NCBI GenBank assembly: GCA_009692845.1
Contig: SHYK01000002.1
Span: 248,001-312,000, forward strand
Direction: 5' to 3'
Source of the DNA: Chloroflexota bacterium
GTDB taxonomy: Bacteria > Chloroflexota > UBA6077 > SHYK01
Length of the DNA stretch: 64,000 nucleotides
The position numbers and the translations under genes were made by a program. The notes under the pieces are model-generated. The model searched no databases and was not told the DNA's origin. It saw only the letters and a program-made list of their open reading frames with translations. Below are positions 54,794-63,372 of this stretch, piece after piece. The first letter of the stretch is position 1. Each line of letters begins with the position of its first letter.

Positions 54794-56155
54794 CTACGGG
54801 CCTGTGGTCTCGGTGTCAACAATAGTTCGCGGAGGTGAGCCCCCGCCGTTAGCTGAGGTCTGGGTTTCTGCGTGCACGCGGAGGTCTTCGAGGCGGTCCC
54901 AGTATTCGGGGAAGGTTTTTGAAGTGCAGCTGGGATCCTGGATCGCGACCCCGGGCGTTTTGAGCCCGACCAGGGCGAAAGCCATCGCTACCCGGTGGTC
55001 CTGATAAGTGCGCACCGTCGCGGGAATGACCGGGCGAGGGGTAATCCGCAACCCATCCCGGAACTCTTCGACCTCCTGGCCGAGCCGTCGGAGCTCCGCG
55101 GTGGCGGCTGCAATCCGGTCACTTTCCTGAAAGCGGGTGTGCCCGATGTTGCGGATCTCGGTTGGGCCCTCTGCGAATGGAGCGATGGCGCACAGAGTGA
55201 GCGCCATGTCCGAATAGGCGTTGGCATCCACGGTGATTCCTCGGAGCCGCGGGGGGCCGACGACTTCAATGAAACCGTCATCGTCTCGAACCTGGCAGCC
55301 CATTGCTCGGAATGCGTTGAGAATCTCGAGATCGCCCTGGGCGCTCGCGCGATCCAGATGTTCAATCCGAACTCTGCCTCCGGTGATTGCCGCTGCACCG
55401 AAAAAGTACGAGGCGTTCGATGCGTCGGGCTCTACGAAGTAGTCGCGACCTGAATATGATTGATTTCCGGCGACCGTAAGCAATTCGTAATTTGCATCCC
55501 GGGTCATCGTAGCCCCGAAGGCGCGCATGATGTCAGCAGTGAGATCGATGTAGGGCTTGGAAACCAGATCGTGCTGGACGTGAATCACGAGGCCATTGCG
55601 AGTGAGCGGGCCGACCATGAGCAGGGCGCTGAAGTACTGACTGCTCTGGTCGCCGGGCATCGTGACCTCGCCTCCCTGCAGGCCGCTCGTTTTGATGATC
55701 AACGGAGGACAGCCGTTTCCGACCTCCGAGCGAGCCTCGACGCCCAGGTCGTTCAAAGCGTCCAGCAGCGGGCCGATCGGACGCTCGCGCATGCGCGAGT
55801 CGCCGTCGAGTCGAAACTCGCCGTTGCCCAGGGCCAAGAAGGCCGTGAGAAAGCGGGCAGCGGTCCCCGCATCTCCCACGAATAGCTCGCCGCTCGGGGC
55901 CGGAAAAGTACCCCCTGCGCCCCAAACCTGGAACTCGCATCGGGAGGCATCTTCCTCTACTCGGATTCCGAGTCGGCGTAGCGAGTCTGCCATCCGCTCG
56001 GTGTCGTCCGAGAACAGTGCCCCCCGGATAGTGCTGAAGCCATCCGCCATGGCGGCGATGATGAGCGCGCGGTTGGTGTAGCTCTTGGAGCCCGGTACAT
56101 CGACCACCGCGTCGATGGGGTGGTCGAGGGGCCGAATCGGGAGTGGATCTTGCAT
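54794..56155 (-). CDS. aroA: 3-phosphoshikimate 1-carboxyvinyltransferase (EPSP synthase)
   Basis: Transfers enolpyruvate from PEP to shikimate-3-phosphate. 453 aa, slightly long because of a Ser/Thr/Pro-rich tail. VPGSKSYTNRALIIAAMADG, RERPIGPLLDAL, GDQSSQYFSALLM, DASNASYFFGAAAITGG, FQESDRIAAATAEL and YQDHRVAMAFALVG are all present. The usual GNAGTA loop reads VGDAGTAARFLTAF with Asp for Asn. It starts opposite hppA across a 230-bp gap. Confidence 0.94.
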   Translation of the reverse strand: MQDPLPIRPLDHPIDAVVDVPGSKSYTNRALIIAAMADGFSTIRGALFSDDTERMADSLRRLGIRVEEDASRCEFQVWGAGGTFPAPSGELFVGDAGTAARFLTAFLALGNGEFRLDGDSRMRERPIGPLLDALNDLGVEARSEVGNGCPPLIIKTSGLQGGEVTMPGDQSSQYFSALLMVGPLTRNGLVIHVQHDLVSKPYIDLTADIMRAFGATMTRDANYELLTVAGNQSYSGRDYFVEPDASNASYFFGAAAITGGRVRIEHLDRASAQGDLEILNAFRAMGCQVRDDDGFIEVVGPPRLRGITVDANAYSDMALTLCAIAPFAEGPTEIRNIGHTRFQESDRIAAATAELRRLGQEVEEFRDGLRITPRPVIPATVRTYQDHRVAMAFALVGLKTPGVAIQDPSCTSKTFPEYWDRLEDLRVHAETQTSANGGGSPPRTIVDTETTGP

Positions 56156-56201
56156 GGACCGATTTTATCCGGGTCCGGCATAGCAAAAGTATCTCAAAGC
56201 G

Positions 56202-56231
56202 TTGCCCGGTCGGCGAGCCGTACACTAAACT
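56202..56231 (+). promoter_or_regulatory. Putative hppA promoter
   Basis: TTGCCC at 56202-56207 and TAAACT at 56226-56231 with 18-bp spacing. Transcription would start near 56238, leaving a leader of about 148 nt before hppA. Confidence 0.4.
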
Positions 56232-56240
56232 TCGCGGGCA

Positions 56241-56348
56241 GTCGGCATGTAGCCGTCCCCTTGGCGTGAAGACAGTTCCGGCAGCGGGGCTGTGACGCCC
56301 CTCCCTCTCTGCACTTTGGTGACGACTGTGCACGAGGAGACGGCCGAC
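56241..56348 (+). ncRNA. Structured 5' leader of hppA
   Basis: GTCG (56241-56244) plus GCCGTC (56252-56257) can pair with GACGGC-CGAC (56339-56348), closing an about 80-nt domain that contains GGGGC-TGTGAC-GCCCC. A GGAGG ribosome site follows before ATG 56386. The paired ends and long leader suggest a cis-regulatory RNA, but it fits no riboswitch I can name. Confidence 0.35.
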
Positions 56349-56385
56349 TAGCTCGGGAACGATCGAATGATCTGGAGGTCAACGC

Positions 56386-58563
56386 ATGGCCCTGATGGCT
56401 ATCGTGCCCATCGCCGGAATTGTCGCGATATTGTTCGCCGCGTTTCTCGCCTGGGACGTGCTGCGGCGTGATACAGGTACCGCGGAGATGCAGCGCGTCG
56501 GTGACATGATTTTTGAGGGCGCTACCGCCTTTCTCCGTCGTCAGTACCAGACGATCTCCATCATCGCCCTGGTCGCGGCAGTGGTCGTGGGACTGGTCCT
56601 CGGAGGCATCACCGGTAATTCTGACCTAGGCTTAAAGACGTCGATCGCTTTCCTGGTCGGAGCTACCGCTTCAGCCCTGGCTGGGTTGATCGGAATGTAC
56701 GTCGCCGTGAAGTCGAATGTGCGCACGGCCGCCGCGGCACAGATCAGCCTGAACGACGCGATCACCGTCTCTCTTCGGGGCGGAGCCGTGTCCGGATTCT
56801 CGATCGTGGCACTCAGCTTGCTGGGCGTCACCGGCATCTACTACGCTTTTGGGGCGGATCCGGCGACTACCCCTTCACTCATCGTGGGATTCGGTTTTGG
56901 AGCGAGCTTCGTCGCGCTCTTCGCTCAACTGGGAGGTGGCATCTACACCAAGGCGGCCGACATGGGCGCCGACCTGGTAGGCAAAATCGAAGCTGGTATC
57001 CCTGAAGACGACCCCCGCAATGCCGCCGTAATCGCTGATCTGGTGGGCGACAACGTGGGTGACTGCGCTGGTCGTGGCGCAGACCTGTTTGAGTCCACCG
57101 CAGCCGAGAATATCGGGGCCATGATTCTGGGTGTTGCGCTGTTCGCGAAAACCGGTAATCCGTCGTGGGTTGTTTTCCCGTTGGTTGTGCGGGCCTTTGG
57201 GGTTTTCGCCACTATGGTTGGTCTGCTGGTGGTCCCGCTGTGGGGCAAGATGCGGCCCGATCCCGACGAGGACCCCATGAACTCTCTGAACTGGGGCTAC
57301 TTCGTCTCGGTCGCTCTGGCGGTGGTTTTCCTCTATATAGCGACCGATTCACTGCTGGGCTCGATCTGGTTCTTCTACGCGGGGCTGGTCGGTATCGCGA
57401 CGAGCATCGTGATCGTGTTTATCACTCAGTATTACACGGCGGGATCCTGGAGACCGGTCCGGGAGATTGCGGAAGCGGCCCATACCGGTCCAGCGACGGT
57501 TATCGTCATGGGGGTGGCAGTAGGGTTTGAAACGACGGCGTCGACTGCGATCGCCGTAGGAATCGCCCTGCTGGCTTCCTACACCTTTGGGACCCAGGCG
57601 GCAGGGTCGGTCGTTGTTATGGCTGGGCAGGCTCCGTTGACTCCCGCGGAAGGCGGCTTGTTTGGAACGGCGGTTGCCACCATGGGCATGCTGATGACTG
57701 CCGCTTATGTGCTGGCGATGGACACCTTCGGCCCGATAACTGACAACGCCAACGGCATTATCGAGATGGCCGGGGCCGGTGGCCGGGCCCGCCAAATCAC
57801 TGACAGATTGGACGCGGTCGGGAATACGACTAAGGCACTCACCAAGGGCTATGCAATGGCTTCCGCGGCGTTGGCGGCCTTCCTGCTCTTCGGTGCCTAT
57901 GGTGATGAGGTGAAGCGGGTGACCTGCGCCAAACTGGGCCAGGCCCCGGAAGCGTGCGACTTTGTTTTCTCGGTCGATCTCACCAAGGTCGAGGTGTTTG
58001 TCGCGGCACTGCTGGCGGTCATGCTGGTCTTCCTGTTTAGCTCACTCGCTATTCGCGCGGTAGCCAAAACGGCCGCGGCGATCATGGAGGAAGTGCGCAG
58101 GCAGTTCCGCGAAGACCCCGGCATCATGGCGGGCACCGTGCGACCGGACTACACGCGGGCGGTGGATATCACCACCCGGGCTGCCCTCCGCGAGATGATT
58201 GCGCCTGGTCTTCTCCCCGTTTTCTCTTCGTTGGCTCTCGGGTTACTCTTCAAGGCACTGCATCTCGATGCGGCTCAGTCCGTGGGCGCGCTGCTCATGG
58301 TGGGTACGATCGGGGGGATCATCCTGGCGACTGTGCTGAACAACGGTGGGGGCGCCTGGGACAATGCGAAGAAGTTCATCGAAGCGGGAAATCTGAAAAA
58401 TGCCGCTGGCGTGGTCCAGGGCAAGGGCACTGCCGCTCACGAAGCAGCCGTCGTGGGTGACACTGTGGGCGACCCCTTCAAAGACACGGCTGGCCCCTCG
58501 CTACACGTGCTGGTTAAGCTATTGAGTACTATCACCCTGGTGTTGGCCCCCATCTTTATCTAA
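56386..58563 (+). CDS. hppA: Membrane proton-translocating pyrophosphatase, K+-independent type
   Basis: Couples pyrophosphate hydrolysis to proton export across the cytoplasmic membrane. 725 aa, about 16 helices. The substrate motifs DMGADLVGKIEAGIPEDDPR and ADLVGDNVGDCAGRGADLFE, the second-half GPITDNANGI, and the C-terminal GDTVGDPFKDTAGPS are present. GNTTKALTKG near residue 479 has Lys where K+-dependent enzymes have Ala, marking the K+-independent class. ATG follows GGAGG. It recycles PPi from biosynthesis into ion-motive force. Confidence 0.95.
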   Translation: MALMAIVPIAGIVAILFAAFLAWDVLRRDTGTAEMQRVGDMIFEGATAFLRRQYQTISIIALVAAVVVGLVLGGITGNSDLGLKTSIAFLVGATASALAGLIGMYVAVKSNVRTAAAAQISLNDAITVSLRGGAVSGFSIVALSLLGVTGIYYAFGADPATTPSLIVGFGFGASFVALFAQLGGGIYTKAADMGADLVGKIEAGIPEDDPRNAAVIADLVGDNVGDCAGRGADLFESTAAENIGAMILGVALFAKTGNPSWVVFPLVVRAFGVFATMVGLLVVPLWGKMRPDPDEDPMNSLNWGYFVSVALAVVFLYIATDSLLGSIWFFYAGLVGIATSIVIVFITQYYTAGSWRPVREIAEAAHTGPATVIVMGVAVGFETTASTAIAVGIALLASYTFGTQAAGSVVVMAGQAPLTPAEGGLFGTAVATMGMLMTAAYVLAMDTFGPITDNANGIIEMAGAGGRARQITDRLDAVGNTTKALTKGYAMASAALAAFLLFGAYGDEVKRVTCAKLGQAPEACDFVFSVDLTKVEVFVAALLAVMLVFLFSSLAIRAVAKTAAAIMEEVRRQFREDPGIMAGTVRPDYTRAVDITTRAALREMIAPGLLPVFSSLALGLLFKALHLDAAQSVGALLMVGTIGGIILATVLNNGGGAWDNAKKFIEAGNLKNAAGVVQGKGTAAHEAAVVGDTVGDPFKDTAGPSLHVLVKLLSTITLVLAPIFI

Positions 58564-58564
58564 G

Positions 58565-58668
58565 CGGGTAGCACCTGGAGACACCGCAGAGATCTCGTGT
58601 GGACGACATTGGTACTTTCGCGGCCGGCTGGGACCTAATCGAGGCCGGGAAAAAGAGAGGCGAGAGAC
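58565..58668 (+). promoter_or_regulatory. rplS leader with two GC hairpins
   Basis: GCGG...CCGC (58565-58587) and CCGGC...GCCGG (about 58624-58648) can form hairpins ahead of a GAGAGG-type ribosome site. L19 leaders are autoregulatory in some bacteria. Here that is only a possibility. No T-run is present. Confidence 0.35.
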
Positions 58669-59040
58669 ATGGCAATTAATCTGGACCAACTCCTGGATGG
58701 ACGCCGCGAGGGCGGCCCCCAGGTGGAGGCGGGCGACACCGTGAAGGTGCATGTCCGGGTTATCGAGGGCAATAAAGAGCGTATCCAGGTTTTCGAAGGC
58801 CTGGTGATTCGCATGCATCGTCCCAAGCGCCTGGATGGCACTTTCACAGTCCGAAGAGTCGCCCACAATGTCGGCGTGGAGCGCACCTTCCTCTATGCGT
58901 CCCCGCGCATCGACAAGGTCGAAGTGCTGCGTCATGGAATGGTGCGTCGGGCCAAGCTTTACTACTTGCGGGGCTTGACTGGTCGGGCCGCCCGCATCCG
59001 AGAGAAACGCGCGCCGAGGCCGCAAGCAGCCAAGCCCTAG
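58669..59040 (+). CDS. rplS: 50S ribosomal protein bL19
   Basis: 123 aa. [60 protein letters not shown] and [19 protein letters not shown] are diagnostic. It lies at the 30S-50S interface. The usual trmD-rimM neighbours are missing, but rnhB and yraN follow, as in many genomes. The Lys/Arg/Pro-rich C-terminal tail is normal. Confidence 0.97.
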   Translation: MAINLDQLLDGRREGGPQVEAGDTVKVHVRVIEGNKERIQVFEGLVIRMHRPKRLDGTFTVRRVAHNVGVERTFLYASPRIDKVEVLRHGMVRRAKLYYLRGLTGRAARIREKRAPRPQAAKP

Positions 59041-59137
59041 CCCAGGAGTTCCTGGAGGCAAGCTGAACGCTCCTTCAAGCGAAATTGAGCTTTGTCGTCC
59101 GATAGGACTTCAGGTTAGGCGGTAAGGCGCCGCCACG

Positions 59138-59782
59138 ATGACGATTGTTCCAGAGAAAACTCCGTCGGTCGCCATCGAAGATGTTTTGTGGGCCGCTGGT
59201 GCCCGGCATCTGGCCGGGATCGATGAAGCGGGGCGCGGGGCCTGGGCCGGGCCAGTCGTCGCCGCGGCGGTAATCCTCGATCCAGTTCGTCTGGGGCGGC
59301 TCGGGGCTTGTGTGTTCGATTCAAAGCTTCTTACGGCTCCGCAGCGCGCGAACGCGGCAAAGGTCATCCGTGACGAGGCGCTCGCCGTCGGTGTGGGCAC
59401 CGTCCCAGTTGAAGTCATCGACCACGCCGGGCTGGCTTTCGCAGGCCAACTCGCCTTCTGGAGAGCGGTGAAGGAGCTCAATCCGGAGCCTGACTTCCTG
59501 CTCGTAGACGGCTTCCAACTATGGTCGAATGCCTACCGCCAGGCAGCAGTGCTCCAGGGCGATCGGCAGTCCTTGAGTGTGGCGGCGGCCTCCATCATTG
59601 CCAAAGTGAGCCGAGACGAATTCATGCGCGACCTCGAAGAGTCCACGCCCGGCTATGGCTTCGCCCGTCACAAGGGTTATGGCAGTCCTGCCCACCGTTT
59701 GGCGTTGGATGAAAAGGGCGTTTCTGCGCATCACCGGCGGTCGTTTCGCCCAATCGCGACTCGAATCATGGCCAGACCCTGA
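59138..59782 (+). CDS. rnhB: Ribonuclease HII
   Basis: Removes ribonucleotides from DNA and RNA from hybrids. 214 aa. The catalytic carboxylates lie in LAGIDEAGRGAWAGPVVAAA (DEXGRG), CVFDSKLLT, and LLVDGFQLWS. ASIIAKVSRDEFM, YGFARHKGYGSPAHRLAL and HRRSF follow. The stop is immediately adjacent to the GTG of yraN. Confidence 0.95.
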   Translation: MTIVPEKTPSVAIEDVLWAAGARHLAGIDEAGRGAWAGPVVAAAVILDPVRLGRLGACVFDSKLLTAPQRANAAKVIRDEALAVGVGTVPVEVIDHAGLAFAGQLAFWRAVKELNPEPDFLLVDGFQLWSNAYRQAAVLQGDRQSLSVAAASIIAKVSRDEFMRDLEESTPGYGFARHKGYGSPAHRLALDEKGVSAHHRRSFRPIATRIMARP

Positions 59783-60154
59783 GTGGATCGACGGCGAGGA
59801 TTAGGCGCCTGGGGCGAGGATCTGGCCGAGAAGCATCTCAGAGCGGCGGGCTACACTATTCTCGAACGTAACGTGCGTAGTCGGTACGGCGAGATCGACA
59901 TTGTTGCCCGGGATCATGGTTGCATCGTCTTTGTGGAGGTTCGAACTCGCCAGTCGCGGGCGTTCACACCGGAGGAATCCGTGACCACCACGAAGCGACG
60001 GCGGGTGGCCGCGCTCGGTGCCCGCTACATGGCTGAGCGGGGGCTCGCCGATGCGGAATGGCGGGGAGACATGATTGCCGTGGAGCAGGACGTACACGGA
60101 GCACTCATTCGTTTGGAGCACTACGTGAGCGCCATCGAAGAGCCGTCCGAATGA
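59783..60154 (+). CDS. yraN: UPF0102 protein YraN (endonuclease-like fold)
   Basis: 123 aa from GTG 59783, adjacent to the rnhB stop. LGAWGEDLAEKHLRAAGYTI, RSRYGEIDIVARDHGCIVF, VEVRTRQSRAF (the E-V-K/R restriction-endonuclease-like site) and ARYMAERG are typical. The function is unproved; the fold is shared with Holliday-junction resolvases. The rnhB-yraN pairing is common. Confidence 0.93.
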   Translation: MDRRRGLGAWGEDLAEKHLRAAGYTILERNVRSRYGEIDIVARDHGCIVFVEVRTRQSRAFTPEESVTTTKRRRVAALGARYMAERGLADAEWRGDMIAVEQDVHGALIRLEHYVSAIEEPSE

Positions 60155-60173
60155 TCGTTCGAGTGCAGTCGGA

Positions 60174-61220
60174 ATGAGCAATGGAGCCGCCGTCTGCCTG
60201 GCGTGCTTGACCCTCGCCTGCACCGGCTTCGGTCCACCGACGCTGGGATCGGTGGACGTCTTTGGGCCCAGATTTGGGATCGAAGCGCTGACCGAGCTTG
60301 CTAAGACCCCAGACCTACCGGTTGAGGCTCGAGCAGGCGTGCTCATGGATGGGGAGACGGGTCACGCTCTGGCAGCCGCCAACGCGGACGCCCGATTGGC
60401 TCAGGCGAGTCTGACCAAGATGATGACCGCCCTGGTGGCGCTCGACCACGCCGATGTCTCGACGGTTATCCGAGCGACCGAACAATCAATGAGCGAGCCG
60501 TCGGTCATTGGGCTCGAGCCTGGTGACGCGCTGCCCCTGGAGGAGATGCTTTATGGGCTCTTACTGCCATCGGGAAATGATGCTGCGCTGGCGATTGCCG
60601 AAACGGTCGGCGGTGGATCGATTACCCAATTTGTGGGGTGGATGAACGATCGGGCGATGGCCATGGGGCTTCGCAATACCCACTTCACCAACCCGACAGG
60701 GCTAGACGCAGACGGTCATTATTCATCGGCCCGCGACCTCGCCGAGACTGCGCGAGCTCTTCTTAAAAACCCAACGCTGGCCCGCGTCGTATCGACGCCG
60801 CGCTACGTGGTGCCGGGCCCAACCCGGTACCTTTTCGTCAATGGCAATCCGCTCATCGGTCTCTACGACGGGCTGGATGGAGTGAAGACGGGCTTTACAG
60901 ATAACGCCGGGCGGACTTTTGTCGCCTCGGCCAGCCGGGATGGAAAGGGCCTCATTGCGGTGGTGCTGGACAGCCCAGACATTCGGGCGGAAGGGCAAGC
61001 CCTGTTAGACTTCGGATTTTCCCGGATGGCCCCTTCCGTCCTTGATGTATCGCACCTCGGCTTTGCCCGGGTAGGCGTTGCGGTCCGTTCCAACGGCCAG
61101 CTAGTGCGACTGGGCGGGTGGGAGCTGCCCTTCCTGCGAGGCTTCAGCGGTAAGGCCGCGAATGGCGTGCGCGTCTCGGCCACACTGGAGGGACAGACGC
61201 TGTCCAGTTGGACCCGGTGA
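60174..61220 (+). CDS. D-alanyl-D-alanine carboxypeptidase, S11 family
   Basis: 348 aa. Trims the terminal D-Ala of peptidoglycan stems in the periplasm or wall zone. A signal-like N-terminus (AAVCLACLTLACTGFG), catalytic SxxK in AQASLTKMMTALVAL, SxN in LPSGNDAALAIAE, KTG in GVKTGFTDNAGRTFVASA, and a small C-terminal beta domain. No C-terminal membrane helix is visible. Works with the product of ddl in cell-wall metabolism. Confidence 0.92.
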   Translation: MSNGAAVCLACLTLACTGFGPPTLGSVDVFGPRFGIEALTELAKTPDLPVEARAGVLMDGETGHALAAANADARLAQASLTKMMTALVALDHADVSTVIRATEQSMSEPSVIGLEPGDALPLEEMLYGLLLPSGNDAALAIAETVGGGSITQFVGWMNDRAMAMGLRNTHFTNPTGLDADGHYSSARDLAETARALLKNPTLARVVSTPRYVVPGPTRYLFVNGNPLIGLYDGLDGVKTGFTDNAGRTFVASASRDGKGLIAVVLDSPDIRAEGQALLDFGFSRMAPSVLDVSHLGFARVGVAVRSNGQLVRLGGWELPFLRGFSGKAANGVRVSATLEGQTLSSWTR

Positions 61221-62002
61221 ACGCCGCTGACGCCAGGCTAGGGGCGGCTGCGCCCCGCATGCGTATTGCGAAGGCAATGGCGCACATGGGCTATCGGAGC
61301 CGCCGGAGAAGCGAAGAGAGTGTGCTCGCGGGTCGGGTCGCGGTGAACGGGGTGGTCGTGGTCGATCCATCGGTATCGGTGGCGCCCGGTCGCGATACGA
61401 TTACGGTGGATGGGAAACCCCTCGCCCCAATAGTGGAATACGAATACTACGCAGTAAATAAACCGCCCGGTTTCATCTCTACGGTCACTGATCCACATGC
61501 AGATTGGCGGGTGGTTGATCTGGTGCGGTCCCGGGCGCGCCTGTACCCGGTTGGTCGGCTGGATAAAGACTCAGAGGGACTTATCCTGTTGACCAATGAC
61601 GGGGGCTTCGCTAACCGAATCAGTCATCCGAGCTACCAAGTCGAGAAAGAATATGCCGCACTGGTGCAGCCGACCCCGACCAACATCATGATCGATCGGC
61701 TTCGCCAGGGCGTTGTGTTGAATGGCCGTCGAGCGGTACCCGTCCGGGTGGCGCTGAGAATCACGAATGGGGAAGCCTGGGTGCGCTTGGTCCTTCACGA
61801 AGGCCGAAAACACGAGGTCCGGGAGTTGTTAGGCGAAGTTCACCTCGAAGTGCGGCGCTTGATTCGCACCCGGATCGGCTCATTCCTTTTGGGCTCCCTG
61901 AAGGCCGGCGAGCATCGCAAGCTCAAGCCCAGCGAAGTAAATGAATTTCTTCGATCGGATGGGCGCTCCCGATCAGTCTCGAAACGTGAGGCCAGTCGGT
62001 GA
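61217..62002 (+). CDS. Pseudouridine synthase, RluB/RsuA type
   Basis: GTG 61217 overlaps the carboxypeptidase stop as GTGA (261 aa); TTG 61208 is also in frame. The S4 RNA-binding domain (RIAKAMAHMGYRSRRRSEES, VNGVVV) is followed by the catalytic domain: YYAVNKPPGFIST, PVGRLDKDSEGLILLTNDG with the catalytic Asp, KEYAALVQP, and HEGRKHEVRELLGEV. It isomerises a uridine in rRNA; the exact site is not readable. Confidence 0.93.
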   Translation: MNAADARLGAAAPRMRIAKAMAHMGYRSRRRSEESVLAGRVAVNGVVVVDPSVSVAPGRDTITVDGKPLAPIVEYEYYAVNKPPGFISTVTDPHADWRVVDLVRSRARLYPVGRLDKDSEGLILLTNDGGFANRISHPSYQVEKEYAALVQPTPTNIMIDRLRQGVVLNGRRAVPVRVALRITNGEAWVRLVLHEGRKHEVRELLGEVHLEVRRLIRTRIGSFLLGSLKAGEHRKLKPSEVNEFLRSDGRSRSVSKREASR

Positions 62003-62679
62003 CCTCGGGTCCCCTGCTTGTGGTGGCAATCGACGGGCCATCTGGAGCCGGAAAAACGGCGGCCGGTGCACTCCTGGCTCAGCGTATCGGGGCAGTCCTT
62101 GTGGATACAGGAGTCTTTTATCGCGCACTCACCGTTCTCGCCATGCAGGAGCGCGTCTCGCCTGACGACGAGAACCGGCTCGTCGAGTTGGTGCCCCGAC
62201 TGTCAGCCGCAATCCGACTCACAGCGGAGTCCAGCCCGTCGGCGGAGGTCTTGCTCGACGGTCGCCCGTTCGGCGATGACATATTTGCTCCAGACGTCGA
62301 TGCACGGGTCTCCCGGGTGGCATCGCATCGGGCGGTGCGAGCGGCGTTGCTCGATCTGCAGCGGGCGCCCGCCGAGGGCCGGCGGGCGGTGGTGACTGGT
62401 CGCGACGTCGGAACGGTCGTGTTCCCTGGAGCGGTCGTGAAGATCTATCTCGATGCATCGATTGAGGAGCGCGCTCGGCGAAGATCCAGGCAGGTCGGCG
62501 GAGACGGCATCGCCGTCACTCAATCCATGACCCGGCGCGATGCGCTGGATGCCGGCCGGACCACAGCTCCGCTGGTCCAGGCGCGGGACGCCATCCGTCT
62601 CGATACCGACGACCTGACGGTGGAACAGGTGGTTGATCGGTTGGAGGTGATCTTCCAACAGAGAGTGGAGTCCCCGTGA
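61999..62679 (+). CDS. cmk: Cytidylate kinase
   Basis: Phosphorylates CMP and dCMP. 226 aa, GTG start overlapping rluB by 4 nt. VVAIDGPSGAGKTAAGALLA (P-loop), LVDTGVFYRALTVLA, VTGRDVGTVVFPGAVVKIYL and the lid SMTRRDALDAGRTTAPLVQA. The cmk-plsC order is common in Gram-positive-type genomes. Confidence 0.96.
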   Translation: MTSGPLLVVAIDGPSGAGKTAAGALLAQRIGAVLVDTGVFYRALTVLAMQERVSPDDENRLVELVPRLSAAIRLTAESSPSAEVLLDGRPFGDDIFAPDVDARVSRVASHRAVRAALLDLQRAPAEGRRAVVTGRDVGTVVFPGAVVKIYLDASIEERARRRSRQVGGDGIAVTQSMTRRDALDAGRTTAPLVQARDAIRLDTDDLTVEQVVDRLEVIFQQRVESP

Positions 62680-63371
62680 CTGGCATCGGGGCCGGGTTGG
62701 CCGGTGGAGAAGTTCTCCGGATGTCAGTCTGGTATTGGCTAAGTCGGGTTGGGGTCAAGGCACTGGCCGCGCTTTTGCTTCGATTGCACTTCGAGGGGTC
62801 ATCTCGAGTCCCGCGGCGTGGCGGATTGTTGGTAGTGTCGAATCATATGAATATTGCGGACCCGCCACTCCTCGCTGGAGCTTTGACGAGACCCTTAGCC
62901 TTCATGGCCAAGACGGAGCTCTTTCGAGGTCGCTGGTGGTCGGCTATCCTGCGGACGTGGGGAGTGTTCCCGGTTCGCCGAGGCGAGATTGACGTGGCCG
63001 CGGTTCGAGCCGCGCTCGCGCTGTTGAGGGCTGGGGGCGCCGTGGTCATTTTCCCGGAAGGAACTCGCCATCCCGACGGCCTCGGGGAAGCATTGCCCGG
63101 CATCGCCTATCTCGCGGCCCGCTCCGGTTGCGCCATTCTGCCTATCGGGATCACGGGGACTGAGCAACTTCGCGGGCTACGGAGCTTGCTGCACCGACCG
63201 GAAGTTTGGGTCCGGGTCGGCGAGCCGTTCAACATCGGCCGGGGTGATGCCCTGGAGGGAGCGGAGCACATCATGCACAGCATTGCCGCGCTGATTCCGC
63301 CGGCCAAGCGGGGGCGCTACGGTGCTTTGCCAGGCCTCGATGGCCGACTCGAAGAGCCGAAGGAGGCCTGA
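62676..63371 (+). CDS. plsC: 1-acyl-sn-glycerol-3-phosphate acyltransferase
   Basis: Makes phosphatidic acid for phospholipids. 231 aa, GTG start overlapping cmk (GTGA); ATG 62721 is a shorter option. NHMNIADPPLLAGAL (NHX4D catalytic motif), VRRGEIDVAAVR, VIFPEGTRHPDGLGEALPGI (glycerol-phosphate site), and ILPIGITGTEQL. One N-terminal amphipathic or membrane helix. Ends just before the glmS ribosome site. Confidence 0.93.
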   Translation: MTGIGAGLAGGEVLRMSVWYWLSRVGVKALAALLLRLHFEGSSRVPRRGGLLVVSNHMNIADPPLLAGALTRPLAFMAKTELFRGRWWSAILRTWGVFPVRRGEIDVAAVRAALALLRAGGAVVIFPEGTRHPDGLGEALPGIAYLAARSGCAILPIGITGTEQLRGLRSLLHRPEVWVRVGEPFNIGRGDALEGAEHIMHSIAALIPPAKRGRYGALPGLDGRLEEPKEA

Positions 63372-63372
63372 C

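Noticed and set aside
56241..56385. c-di-GMP or other known riboswitch upstream of hppA
   Set aside because: The conserved core sequences of c-di-GMP-I, fluoride and ykkC classes are absent; only generic pairing is seen.
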